In this document: in pieces, positions 39,735 through 48,290 of the stretch
Layout: each line of letters begins with the position of its first letter
How positions within the stretch are numbered: position 1 is the stretch's first letter
NCBI RefSeq assembly: GCF_003260205.1
Contig: NZ_QERF01000002.1
Coordinates: forward strand, 546,979-610,978
Reading direction: 5' to 3'
Length of the DNA stretch: 64,000 nucleotides
Source: Winogradskyella tangerina
Lineage (GTDB): Bacteria; Bacteroidota; Bacteroidia; Flavobacteriales; Flavobacteriaceae
Position numbers and translations under genes: made by a program
Notes under the pieces: generated by a model
Told to the model about the DNA's origin: nothing
What the model saw: the letters and a program-made list of their open reading frames with translations, nothing else
The model's database searches: none

Positions 39735-40343
39735 ATGAGCGCAGAAGATACATTCCGAACAATTGCAAGTCCTTCAGAAGGTGAATTATTTAAAGATAAA
39801 AACAGTAAGTTTTATGGTTTTGCATTTCCTGTTTCGAACGAAACTGAAGTAAAATCTCATCTTGAAGCCATTAAGAAAGAACACTATGCGGCAAGGCATT
39901 GGTGTTACGCCTATCAACTTGGTACCGAATCTCTACGCTACCGCGTAAATGACGATGGTGAGCCTGGCAATTCTGCCGGCATGCCTATATATGGACAAAT
40001 TCAATCTTATAACCTTACAAACATTCTTGTCATTGTAGTGCGCTACTACGGAGGCACGAAATTAGGCATGGGTGGTTTAATAAACGCCTATCGTACAAGT
40101 GCGAGTTTAGCCCTAGAATCTGCTCACATTACCGAACGTACCATTAACCACCTTTACAAGCTTGAGTTTGAATATAAAAACATGAGTAGAGTGATGAGAC
40201 TTCTGAAAGAAAATCAAGTAGATATCATTAATCAGGCCTTAGAGCACAATTGTTTGTTGGAAATATCTGTCAGAAAAGGTAATAGTTCTAGAGTAAAGGA
40301 ACTATTCAGTGATTTTTTTGGCGTGAAAATCGATGAATTATAA
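39735..40343 (+). CDS. yigZ: IMPACT/YigZ family protein
   Basis: 202 residues. The N-terminal UPF0029 (Impact) domain contains SKFYGFAFPVSNETEVKSHL, ARHWCYAYQLG, DDGEPGNSAGMPI and VIVVRYYGGTKLGMGGL. The C-terminal domain is the ferredoxin-like DUF1949. Family members are implicated in translation and nucleic-acid binding, with no defined reaction. It ends the plus-strand series from 36781, and its stop codon overlaps the stop of the convergent thioesterase gene by 6 bp. Confidence 0.88.
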   Translation: MSAEDTFRTIASPSEGELFKDKNSKFYGFAFPVSNETEVKSHLEAIKKEHYAARHWCYAYQLGTESLRYRVNDDGEPGNSAGMPIYGQIQSYNLTNILVIVVRYYGGTKLGMGGLINAYRTSASLALESAHITERTINHLYKLEFEYKNMSRVMRLLKENQVDIINQALEHNCLLEISVRKGNSSRVKELFSDFFGVKIDEL

Positions 40344-40766
40344 CGAATAATTTTGCAGTTTATCTAAAAGATATTTTGGACATCGCGTTGGTCTATTCCG
40401 TTTCATGTCTATAAATGCCAAGACCGTATTGCCAGTTGCCAATATTTCGTCTGAATTATTTCGTAATTCGTAATCAAATTCTATCGAAGCTGTTGGTAAC
40501 TTTTTCAACTTAGTTATCACTTTAAGCTCATCGTCATAACGTGCTGAATTTTTGTAGTTTATCTGAAGTGAAATAACAGGAAGCATAATACCCTCTTGCT
40601 CCATAACCGCGTAGCTTAGGCCAAACTCGCGCAACCACTCTGTTCTACCAACTTCAAAATAAACAGCGTAATTGGCATGATATACAACACCCATCTGGTC
40701 TGTCTCACCATAACGCACCCTTATTTTAGTCTCATTTAAATTCAATTTTGTGCTTTTTATTAACAA
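40338..40766 (-). CDS. Acyl-CoA thioesterase, hot-dog fold (YbgC/4HBT type)
   Basis: 142 residues. The signature RVRYGETDQMGVVYHANYAVYFEVGRTEWLRE contains the catalytic aspartate of 4-hydroxybenzoyl-CoA-thioesterase-like enzymes. The protein has the usual single-domain length. No ATG exists before the signature. TTG at 40766 is the longest start and TTG at 40745 an alternative, so the exact N-terminus is open. The gene is divergent from dnaA. Confidence 0.88.
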   Translation of the reverse strand: MLIKSTKLNLNETKIRVRYGETDQMGVVYHANYAVYFEVGRTEWLREFGLSYAVMEQEGIMLPVISLQINYKNSARYDDELKVITKLKKLPTASIEFDYELRNNSDEILATGNTVLAFIDMKRNRPTRCPKYLLDKLQNYSL

Positions 40767-40942
40767 AAAATTTGTAATTTTCGAAGATTTTAAACATGAG
40801 AAAATATTTCTTAAAATTCAATGAAATTTCATTTTTTTTTTAAGAATTTTGTTCACATATTTGTCATGTTCAAAACCACAAGAGAATCCTAATTCTCTTT
40901 TTTTTTGCTAATCTAACTAACAAACAAATCTAACTAAAGCGA
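40767..40942 (+). promoter_or_regulatory. dnaA upstream region with a near-consensus DnaA box
   Basis: This 176-bp A/T-rich gap separates the divergent thioesterase gene from dnaA. TTGTTCACA at 40849-40857 differs from the DnaA box TTWTNCACA at one position and could serve autoregulation. The direct repeat AATCTAACTAA occurs at 40910-40920 and 40927-40937, directly before the ATG. A terminator hairpin lies at 40881-40906. No cluster of DnaA boxes is visible, so this does not look like the replication origin. Confidence 0.4.
40881..40906 (+). terminator. Intrinsic terminator in the dnaA leader (possible attenuator)
   Basis: The 7-bp perfect stem AGAGAAT / ATTCTCT with a CCTA loop is followed at once by eight Ts. 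It has all the marks of a rho-independent terminator, yet it lies 36 bases before the dnaA ATG, on the coding strand, with no gene upstream to terminate. Confidence 0.65.
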
Positions 40943-42370
40943 ATGGAGATTACAGCGCAATCTGTCTGGAACAATTGTCTCGAATTTATTAAGGATAATA
41001 TTCAACCTCAAGCCTATAAAACATGGTTTGAGCCCATTCAGGCTGTTAAACTTTCAGGTAATGCGCTTAGTATTCAAGTTCCAAGTAAATTTTTCTATGA
41101 GTGGTTAGAAGAGCATTATGTAAAAATCCTAAAAGTTGCTTTAACCAAAGAACTTGGTGACGATGCCAAATTAGTTTACGTTATTAAAATGGAAAACACG
41201 TATGGCAATAAGCAACCTTTCACAGAAAAAATTCCGAGCGCCAACAGAACGCCTGTAAAATCTCAGGATGTTGATGTTCCATTTGATAATAAAAGTCCAG
41301 AATTAAAAAATCCATTTATAATTCCTGGTATTAGAAATGTAAAGATTGAATCGCAACTTAACCCAAGTTATACATTCGAAAATTTTCTAGAAGGTGATTC
41401 TAATCGTTTAGCACGTAATGCAGGTATCGCTGTAGCTAATAAACCTGGAGGAACCTCTTTCAATCCACTATTAATTTTTGGTGGTGTTGGATTAGGAAAA
41501 ACACATTTAGCACATGCTATCGGAGTAGATATTAAGGACAAATATCCTGAAAAAACTGTGCTTTATATTTCTGCGGAAAAATTCACACAACAGTACATAG
41601 ATTCTGTAAAGAAGAACAATAGAAATGACTTTATTCATTTTTATCAGATCATCGATGTCTTGATCATAGATGATGTTCAGTTCTTATCTGGTAAAACCGG
41701 AACTCAAGATGTCTTCTTTCACATCTTCAATCACTTACACCAAAATGGTAAGCAAGTGGTTCTTACAAGTGATAAGGCACCTGTTGATATGCAAGATATT
41801 GAACAACGTCTATTATCTAGATTTAAATGGGGACTTTCTGCCGAATTACAAACGCCAGATTTTGAGACCAGAGTTTCAATTCTAAAAAACAAACTCTATA
41901 GAGATGGTGTTGAGATGCCAGAAGAAATCGTTGAGTATGTTGCAAAGCATATCAAAACAAATGTAAGAGAGCTAGAGGGCGCTATAATTTCTCTAATTGC
42001 ACAATCATCCTTCAACAAAAAAGAGATCACGATTAACTTAGCTAAAGATATCGTTGAGAAGTTCGTAAAAAATACCAAACGTGAAGTATCTATCGATTAT
42101 ATTCAAAAGGTCGTTTCAGATTATTTCCAAATGGATGTGAGCACGCTTCAATCTAAAACGCGTAAGCGTCATATTGTTCAAGCGCGCCAACTCGCTATGT
42201 TCTTTGCTAAAAAGTATACCAAAGCATCGTTGGCAAGTATTGGATCTCAGATTGGTCAACGCGATCATGCTACCGTTTTACATGCTTGTAAGACTGTCGA
42301 TAATTTATCTTCAACCGATAAGCAATTCAGAAAGTACGTTGAAGACTTAGCTAAGAAACTTTCGCTTTAA
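40943..42370 (+). CDS. dnaA: Chromosomal replication initiator protein DnaA
   Basis: 475 residues with the four DnaA domains. Domain I (1-80) begins AQSVWNNCLEFIKDNIQPQAYKTWF. A variable linker (about 85-135) is followed by the AAA+ domain with Walker A GGVGLGKT (180-187), Walker B LIIDDVQFLSG and sensor 1 LTSDKAP. The C-terminal DNA-binding domain has the signature RDHATVLHACKTV (from R440). It binds DnaA boxes and opens the origin. It is followed 13 bp later by a phosphatase gene. Confidence 0.97.
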   Translation: MEITAQSVWNNCLEFIKDNIQPQAYKTWFEPIQAVKLSGNALSIQVPSKFFYEWLEEHYVKILKVALTKELGDDAKLVYVIKMENTYGNKQPFTEKIPSANRTPVKSQDVDVPFDNKSPELKNPFIIPGIRNVKIESQLNPSYTFENFLEGDSNRLARNAGIAVANKPGGTSFNPLLIFGGVGLGKTHLAHAIGVDIKDKYPEKTVLYISAEKFTQQYIDSVKKNNRNDFIHFYQIIDVLIIDDVQFLSGKTGTQDVFFHIFNHLHQNGKQVVLTSDKAPVDMQDIEQRLLSRFKWGLSAELQTPDFETRVSILKNKLYRDGVEMPEEIVEYVAKHIKTNVRELEGAIISLIAQSSFNKKEITINLAKDIVEKFVKNTKREVSIDYIQKVVSDYFQMDVSTLQSKTRKRHIVQARQLAMFFAKKYTKASLASIGSQIGQRDHATVLHACKTVDNLSSTDKQFRKYVEDLAKKLSL

Positions 42371-42383
42371 TTTTTTTTGAATC

Positions 42384-42848
42384 ATGACTCGTATTCTAAT
42401 GGTGTGTCTCGGCAATATATGTCGCTCACCACTAGCCCACGGTATTCTTCAAGCTCAACTTCCAACTGATAAATTTCAAGTAGACTCTGCAGGCACGGCA
42501 GCCTATCATATTGGTAATCCACCCGATCGTCGGTCTATTGAAGTAGCGCGCTTAAACGACATTGATATTAGTATGCAAAGTGCGAGGCAATTCAGAGTAT
42601 CTGATTTTGACGCTTTTGATGTGATCTATGCCATGGATAATTCAAACTATACTAATATTATTAGTCTTGCCAGAAACAATTCTGATATTGGAAAAGTAAA
42701 ATTATTCCTTGAAGAAAATCCCGCTATATCCAACAAAAATGTGCCAGACCCATACTATGGTGATATGAGTGATTTTGAATATGTTTTCGAAATATTGAAT
42801 GCCACCTCTGATATAGTAGCACAAAAACTCCTTCATAGTAAACCATAA
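42384..42848 (+). CDS. Low-molecular-weight protein-tyrosine phosphatase
   Basis: 154 residues. The phosphate-binding loop CLGNICRSP (C8 nucleophile, R14) is at the N-terminus, and the general-acid aspartate is in VPDPYYG near the C-terminus. Both are as in active LMW-PTPs. Its substrate, possibly a tyrosine kinase for polysaccharide export, is not in this window. The position directly after dnaA is common in flavobacteria. Confidence 0.92.
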   Translation: MTRILMVCLGNICRSPLAHGILQAQLPTDKFQVDSAGTAAYHIGNPPDRRSIEVARLNDIDISMQSARQFRVSDFDAFDVIYAMDNSNYTNIISLARNNSDIGKVKLFLEENPAISNKNVPDPYYGDMSDFEYVFEILNATSDIVAQKLLHSKP

Positions 42849-42913
42849 GCTTTTAACTTCTCATTTACTTGATTTTTTGTAAATTAGAGTCATAATTCCC
42901 ATGAATCAAGGCT

Positions 42914-44323
42914 ATGAAAACTATAACTACTTTCCTATGCTGTATTAGCATCTCAATTTGTTTTTCTCAAGATTTAGAACTCGACTTATTTGCAACTGGT
43001 TTAGATCAGCCCGTTAATATAAAACATGCTGGTGATGATCGCTTATTTGTTGTGGAACAAGACGGTAGAATTAGAATTGTAAATAGTGACGGGACTGTTG
43101 AAAGCACGCCTTTTTTAGATATTGACGGGCGCGTGAGAAATCTTGCTTTTATTGGTGATGAAAGAGGCTTACTGGGACTAGCATTTCATCCAGATTATGC
43201 TAGTAACGGGTACTTCTTTGTCAATTATATTAATAATTCAGGGAATACCGTTGTTTCAAGATTTTCAAGAAATATGACCAACCCATCTTTAGCAGACCCT
43301 AATTCAGAACTCATCATATTAACTTACAATCAGCCTTTCACCAACCATAATGGTGGTGATTTAGCGTTTGGTGCCGACGGTTATCTATATATATCATCAG
43401 GAGATGGTGGCTCTGGTGGTGACCCTCAAAACAACGCACAAAATCTGGGAAATTTATTGGGTAAAATTCTAAGAATTGACGTCAATAATTCTACTGTTTC
43501 CAATCCATATGATATACCATCAGATAATCCATTCGTCAGCAATGGTGCTGCTAGTGATGAAATTTGGGCCTATGGTTTAAGAAATCCGTGGAAGTTTTCT
43601 TTTGATAGATTAACCAACGACATTTGGATTGCTGATGTAGGGCAAAATGCCTTTGAAGAAATTAATCTTGCTGGCCCTACTGAAGCCGGACTCAATTATG
43701 GTTGGCGTTGTTATGAAGCCAATGATATCTTTAATAATTCAGGTTGCCCAGCGAGTAGCACCTTAACTTTCCCAGTGTCTGAATACAGCCATTCATTTGA
43801 TGGCGAATTTAAATGCTCAATTACTGGTGGTTACAGATATCGCGGAACGACCTATCCTAATTTTGAAGGCTTGTACTTTTTTGCAGATTATTGTAGTGAA
43901 GAAATCGGATTCTTGAGAAATGAAAGCGGTAGTTGGAATATGACCCTTGAGGGATTTTCGGGCGACTGGGTTGCTTTTGGAGAAGACGTGAATGGTGAAT
44001 TATATGTTTCTAGCCTTTCGGGTGGAAATATTTTTAGGCTTACAGATGCTTTACTTAGCGTTGACGAAAATGCTTTAAATACGATTAATATCTATCCCAA
44101 TCCGGCCAAAGATATACTTTACTTAGATTTTTCAGGATCTGGTAGTGCCGTCTCAACAGAAATTTCCATCTTTGACATTCAGGGTAAAAAAGTAAGATCT
44201 CTGACTAGCACTAATGAAACTGTTCAGAATATTGCCATTTCAGATTTGAAAAGTGGCTTCTATCTTTTGAAGATTGAAACTAATGACGGCAGACAACGCA
44301 CTGAGAAGTTTGTTATTAATTAA
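42914..44323 (+). CDS. Secreted PQQ-dependent sugar dehydrogenase-like propeller with T9SS sorting domain
   Basis: 469 residues. Signal peptide about 1-18. A six-bladed propeller of the soluble glucose/sorbosone dehydrogenase family (about 25-375) follows: ERGLLGLAFHPDY, NHNGGDLAFGADGYLYISSGDGG, AYGLRNPWKFSFD and DVGQNAFEEINL. The C-terminal T9SS sorting domain (IYPNPAKDILYLDFSG to the end) sends it to the surface. Family members use PQQ with calcium to oxidise sugars; PQQ would have to be imported, as no PQQ synthesis gene is visible here. The gene lies between the phosphatase and rsmI-like genes. Confidence 0.87.
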   Translation: MKTITTFLCCISISICFSQDLELDLFATGLDQPVNIKHAGDDRLFVVEQDGRIRIVNSDGTVESTPFLDIDGRVRNLAFIGDERGLLGLAFHPDYASNGYFFVNYINNSGNTVVSRFSRNMTNPSLADPNSELIILTYNQPFTNHNGGDLAFGADGYLYISSGDGGSGGDPQNNAQNLGNLLGKILRIDVNNSTVSNPYDIPSDNPFVSNGAASDEIWAYGLRNPWKFSFDRLTNDIWIADVGQNAFEEINLAGPTEAGLNYGWRCYEANDIFNNSGCPASSTLTFPVSEYSHSFDGEFKCSITGGYRYRGTTYPNFEGLYFFADYCSEEIGFLRNESGSWNMTLEGFSGDWVAFGEDVNGELYVSSLSGGNIFRLTDALLSVDENALNTINIYPNPAKDILYLDFSGSGSAVSTEISIFDIQGKKVRSLTSTNETVQNIAISDLKSGFYLLKIETNDGRQRTEKFVIN

Positions 44324-44325
44324 AA

Positions 44326-45042
44326 ATGAATACCGATAAAGGCGCCTTATATTTAATTCCTACACGATTAGGTGATAATCCACCGCTAGAAGTTTTACCA
44401 ATATCTATTAAAAAGGTAATTGAAGACCTTGATTATTATATTGTTGAAAATGAAAAAACAGCACGACGTTTTATTAAACGTGTCTCACCAAGTAAATCAC
44501 AGCCATCATTACGACTCAGTGTTTTAAATAAATATACCACAGAAACCGAACGTAACACCTATTTAGATCCTTGCTTAGAAGGCGAGTCTATTGGATTACT
44601 CTCTGAAGCTGGTAGCCCAGCCATTGCCGATCCGGGTTCAGATATTGTGAGCCTTGCACATCAATTAAATATTAGGGTCATTCCTTTAGTTGGACCGTCG
44701 TCAATAATTTTAGGACTTATGGCTTCTGGTATGAATGGACAAAGCTTCTGCTTTCACGGCTATTTACCAATTGATAAAAACGATCGTAAATCAAAATTAA
44801 AAGCATTAGAGCGTCAATCAGCCGAGCATAATCAAGCACAAATATTTATTGAGACACCCTATAGAAATATGAAAATGCTAAATGATTTAGCAACGATATT
44901 ACATCCGCAAACTAGAGTTTGCGTTGCCTGTGACTTAACATTACCTACGGAATTTATTAGAACGATGCCAGCAAGTGCTTGGAAAAATAACGAAGAAGAC
45001 CTTCATAAAAGGCCTGCTATTTTCATCATTCAAAAGGATTAA
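44326..45042 (+). CDS. SAM-dependent methyltransferase of the RsmI/tetrapyrrole-methylase fold
   Basis: 238 residues. LYLIPTRLGDNPPLEVLP is the family start, with the conserved LLSEAGSPAIADPGSDIVSLAHQ, VIPLVGPSSIILGLMASG and FIETPYRNMKML motifs of RsmI-like enzymes. RsmI 2'-O-methylates C1402 of 16S rRNA. This short Bacteroidota form lacks the long C-terminal part of E. coli RsmI, and the N-terminal TxLGN is TRLGD, so rRNA as substrate is probable but not certain. Its stop codon shares TTAA with the convergent gene. Confidence 0.8.
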   Translation: MNTDKGALYLIPTRLGDNPPLEVLPISIKKVIEDLDYYIVENEKTARRFIKRVSPSKSQPSLRLSVLNKYTTETERNTYLDPCLEGESIGLLSEAGSPAIADPGSDIVSLAHQLNIRVIPLVGPSSIILGLMASGMNGQSFCFHGYLPIDKNDRKSKLKALERQSAEHNQAQIFIETPYRNMKMLNDLATILHPQTRVCVACDLTLPTEFIRTMPASAWKNNEEDLHKRPAIFIIQKD

Positions 45043-45695
45043 AGTCTCGCCTTTGCTTTTTTATTTGGCTCAATTATAGACGTATCGTAACCCGAAAATC
45101 TTTTCATGTAATATTTTACTGTTGTACCATAGGCATCAGCAAAATTATTACTACCATAGCTACGCAAGTACTTCTTAACGCTTCCAGGACCAGCAAGGTG
45201 CGCTGCAGCTAAAATTCCTGATTCAGTAATTTTAACACCACCTATATACTTACCGCTAAAGCGCTTTATATCTTTTCTTAACACCCATTTGTTTCGAGAT
45301 GCATTCGCTACAAATGCTTTTTCTTGTAACTCCGGATTGTATAAAAACTGATTAGGATTATAAATACCAAGTAATTTGAGAGTTTCAGAACCAAATTGGT
45401 ACTTTCCTAAATATCCTAAGGTATTAACCGTAAAGTAATCTCCTCTAGATTCTTTAAACGCTAATGCCTCCTTGAAACCTTCAAATGATTTCCCGAGATG
45501 CGGTGTAAAAATATTTGGTTTGATGTCCTCTTCTTCTCCAACCAGAGCCAGATCCGCAGAGATATTATAATCGAGGTTGAGTCCCTCAGTAGAATAAAGG
45601 TCTGAATTTAATGTGGAACTTGGATATAATGCCAAAGCCATTACCAAACAAATTGAAAATGGCAGTAATACATTCTTAACGCTATTCTTTATCAT
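45039..45695 (-). CDS. Lysozyme-fold (transglycosylase-like) secreted protein
   Basis: 218 residues from the ATG at 45695; an upstream TTG three codons earlier is also in frame. A hydrophobic signal or anchor lies at about 8-26. The mature part (about 65-200) contains FKEALAFKESRGDYFTVNTLGYLGKYQFG, where the Glu in KESRGDY is at the catalytic position of SLT-type transglycosylases. LAAAHLAGPGSVKKYLRSYG matches the second half of the lysozyme-like fold. A role in peptidoglycan cleavage fits its neighbours mltG and dapF. Confidence 0.75.
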   Translation of the reverse strand: MIKNSVKNVLLPFSICLVMALALYPSSTLNSDLYSTEGLNLDYNISADLALVGEEEDIKPNIFTPHLGKSFEGFKEALAFKESRGDYFTVNTLGYLGKYQFGSETLKLLGIYNPNQFLYNPELQEKAFVANASRNKWVLRKDIKRFSGKYIGGVKITESGILAAAHLAGPGSVKKYLRSYGSNNFADAYGTTVKYYMKRFSGYDTSIIEPNKKAKARL

Positions 45696-45750
45696 AACAG
45701 CCAATTTATTACTATGAAGCGTTCCCCAAAAGCTTCATAAAATTCGGGTG

Positions 45751-45758
45751 CAAATATA
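45751..45758 (-). promoter_or_regulatory. Candidate -7 promoter element of the lysozyme-fold gene
   Basis: Minus-strand TATATTTG, a perfect TAnnTTTG match, lies 55 bases upstream of the ATG at 45695. Confidence 0.45.
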
Positions 45759-45810
45759 CGAATTTTTTTTATTTCTTGAAAATCAACACGTTAAGCGTTA
45801 TTAAAAGTTG

Positions 45811-46716
45811 TTAAAAGTAGAGATAATGCAGCTTTACGCGTCCTTGACTATTCAGCTCTAAAGCTGGAAATGGCACCTTAATTACGTTGAAAACGTCAAA
45901 TATGGTTTTTAACAGGCGAGAATTGGTCTTTATTCGGCTTAAATCAATGTCTAAGCTGAAATAATATTGTTGTACTCTATTTTGATCTGGAAATAACGGA
46001 TCATTAGGATCACCTGTTAGCATTCCATCCGCGCCATAACCGAAGGCGAAATTCAACCAATTTGGCAAATAATCGGTTTTTAAAAAGGAATTTAAGTTTG
46101 CACTTAGCCAATATGTCTGTCCGTTGTAGTCTTTCAGAAATTCTTCAGCCAATCCGCTTCCTAGTTTATCTGGGCGTTGGTCAGCAAAACGAGTTTGGTG
46201 AAATGAATATTTCAGTAGAATGCGTTGTTCTTGCCATAATAATTCTTGTCCGACATATAATCCTGTTCCCAAACCATTCGCTGCCATATCGGCCCACGAA
46301 AAACCCCATTCCTCCGAAAATCCATCCATTATCTCTACCGCAGTTAAAAACCCTAAACCTAAAGTAGAGCCGTAAAGTAGTTGATCTCTCTTGCTTACAC
46401 CTGCCCAATTCAGCGTATTTGCTCCTATCCTACCCAACTGATATGATGAAAAAACATGACCAAATTTATCCATTTGAAGCCACTCTTCACTATCATCAAC
46501 AGTTTTAAACTTTGATCTTGGGTAATCGGCATACCAAAGTCTATCTAAACCGACCAAGGTTAGCGTTCCTAATGATGCTTGGGTAATTACAACTGCATTG
46601 CGCCTCGATCTATTCAATGAATCACTAGGCTTTAAAAATTGATCAACCTTAGACTGACCATAAAGTGAACTAGACGCCAGTAAAAACAGGACGATATAGC
46701 CAAAGATGTTATTCAA
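45811..46716 (-). CDS. DUF2279 family protein
   Basis: 301 residues with a signal peptide (about 1-20, ending SLYGQ). The segment MDKFGHVFSSYQLGRIGANTLNWAG, with the following LYGSTLGLGFLTAVEIMDGFSEEWGFSWADMAANGLG, is characteristic of DUF2279 (YfiM-like) envelope proteins. The C-terminal half looks beta-rich and may be an outer-membrane part. Function is unknown. Its start is 2 bp from the mltG stop, so they are likely cotranscribed. Confidence 0.8.
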   Translation of the reverse strand: MNNIFGYIVLFLLASSSLYGQSKVDQFLKPSDSLNRSRRNAVVITQASLGTLTLVGLDRLWYADYPRSKFKTVDDSEEWLQMDKFGHVFSSYQLGRIGANTLNWAGVSKRDQLLYGSTLGLGFLTAVEIMDGFSEEWGFSWADMAANGLGTGLYVGQELLWQEQRILLKYSFHQTRFADQRPDKLGSGLAEEFLKDYNGQTYWLSANLNSFLKTDYLPNWLNFAFGYGADGMLTGDPNDPLFPDQNRVQQYYFSLDIDLSRIKTNSRLLKTIFDVFNVIKVPFPALELNSQGRVKLHYLYF

Positions 46717-46718
46717 AA

Positions 46719-47762
46719 TTATCGGTTTATCCCTTGAGACGATAAATATCTTTGATACGCTCTAGCGTTGACATTGTGTTGCGCTAACGACTTTGCGAAC
46801 TTGTGGTACCCCAAACGATTCACATCAACTGCAAAATAATAGTAGTCGTGCTTTTCAGGGTTCAAGACAGCTTCAATGGCAGAAAGATCAGGCATTGCAA
46901 TTAGACCCGGCGGCAGTCCTGCGTTCTTATAGGTATTATATGGTGAATCTATTTCCTTATGAACGTTTAATACACGTCTTATGACTGTGTTTTTATACTT
47001 CGGAAGTTGATAAGCGGCAAATTTTAAGGTCGGATCGGCATCGAGCTTCATTCCGATTCTTAAACGATTCAGATAAACGCCAGCTACTCTTGGCTGTTCG
47101 TCCTTTTTCTTTGATTCCTCATAAACTATTGAAGCTACCGTCATTACCTCATTTGGTGTAAGATTTAAAGCCTTGGCTTTTGCTTTTCTAGAGGCATTCC
47201 AGTAAGATTTATATTCTTTCAGCATCTTATCTCGGAAACCTTTGGCAGTGGTATTCCAGAAGAATTCATAGCTATTTGGTAAATACATGCCCAATGCTGT
47301 TGCGTCATTGAAACCATTTTCACTTAAAAAGTCCTCATCCGTCATTGCTTCTAATAATGAAAGGCTATCTGCTTCAATTTGTTTGCTTATTCTTCCGGCG
47401 AGATCTTCTAAATTATGCTGATTATTGAAAGAAACCTTAATAGGTAAGTTTTTACTTCGAATTGAATTAATGATATCATTATTATTCATGCCTTTCGATA
47501 TCATAAATCGACCAGCCTTGACATTCGAAGTATATTTCTTCTGACTTGCCAATGCATCGAAGCTGTCCATATCATCCAATAATGGCTCAAGTTGATTTCT
47601 AACTTGTGTATAATTTGCACCTGTTGGAACATAAATATAGGCCTCATCGGTTGTGAATTTTGTGTTAGGCTGAAACATGGCGCCGTAGATATAATAGGCT
47701 ATCACACCAAAAATTACGAGTCCGATCAAGGCAATCGCCCAAAGTATCTTTTTTATATACAT
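46719..47762 (-). CDS. mltG: Endolytic transglycosylase MltG
   Basis: MltG cuts nascent glycan strands and sets their length. The 347-residue protein has one N-terminal membrane anchor (about 7-27), a LysM-like segment, and the YceG core. That core has the catalytic glutamate in ASIVYEESKKKDEQPRVAGVYLNRL and the substrate motifs MKLDADPTLKFA, SPYNTYKNAGLPPGLI and HDYYYFAVD. All the usual motifs are present. Confidence 0.94.
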   Translation of the reverse strand: MYIKKILWAIALIGLVIFGVIAYYIYGAMFQPNTKFTTDEAYIYVPTGANYTQVRNQLEPLLDDMDSFDALASQKKYTSNVKAGRFMISKGMNNNDIINSIRSKNLPIKVSFNNQHNLEDLAGRISKQIEADSLSLLEAMTDEDFLSENGFNDATALGMYLPNSYEFFWNTTAKGFRDKMLKEYKSYWNASRKAKAKALNLTPNEVMTVASIVYEESKKKDEQPRVAGVYLNRLRIGMKLDADPTLKFAAYQLPKYKNTVIRRVLNVHKEIDSPYNTYKNAGLPPGLIAMPDLSAIEAVLNPEKHDYYYFAVDVNRLGYHKFAKSLAQHNVNARAYQRYLSSQGINR

Positions 47763-47765
47763 AAG

Positions 47766-48290
47766 TTAGTTGTTAATACGCTGTAATATATATTCGTTTG
47801 AAAAGTTTTGTCCGTTAAAACTCCAATCTTTTTTTAAGCCGATCTTTTCAAATCCGTTGTTCTCAAACAGTTTTAAACTTGCTTGGTTGTCTTCTGAAAT
47901 ATTTGCAAAGACCTGATGTAAATGTAAAACTTCAAAACAGTAATCTACTAAAAGCTGTAAGGCTTCTTTACCAAACCCTTGATTTCGATTAGGCACATCT
48001 TTAATTAAGATGCCTATTCCCGCACGCTTATTTTTCACGTTATAATCAAAAACGTCAATAAGACCTATGGTATTGTCATCATTGGTGCAGATGGCCAATC
48101 GCAATTGTTTTGCTTCATAAATATCTTGCTTGGCATTTTCGAGATATTGCTTTATTAAAAATCTCGAATACGGTGCTTGTGTATCACTTAATGCCCAAAA
48201 GGACATTTCATTTTCAATCTCATAAACAAAATCGAGGTCTTCAGGTTCCAATGCTCTCAAATAGATATGTTGGCCTTTTAGTGTTACCAT
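47766..48290 (-). CDS. GNAT-family N-acetyltransferase (RimJ/SpeG-like)
   Basis: 174 residues. The start TLKGQHIYLRALEPEDLDFVYEIEN and the acetyl-CoA-binding RNQGFGKEALQLLVDYCF followed by HLHQVFANISEDNQASLKLFENNGF are typical of RimJ/RimL/SpeG-like acetyltransferases. The substrate could be a protein N-terminus or a polyamine and cannot be chosen from sequence. It overlaps dapF by 7 bp and precedes mltG by 3 bp. Confidence 0.88.
   Translation of the reverse strand: MVTLKGQHIYLRALEPEDLDFVYEIENEMSFWALSDTQAPYSRFLIKQYLENAKQDIYEAKQLRLAICTNDDNTIGLIDVFDYNVKNKRAGIGILIKDVPNRNQGFGKEALQLLVDYCFEVLHLHQVFANISEDNQASLKLFENNGFEKIGLKKDWSFNGQNFSNEYILQRINN

Noticed and set aside
40767..40942. Replication origin next to dnaA
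   Set aside because: Only one near-consensus DnaA box (40849-40857) is visible and there is no array of boxes or AT-rich unwinding repeats, so an origin call is not supported.
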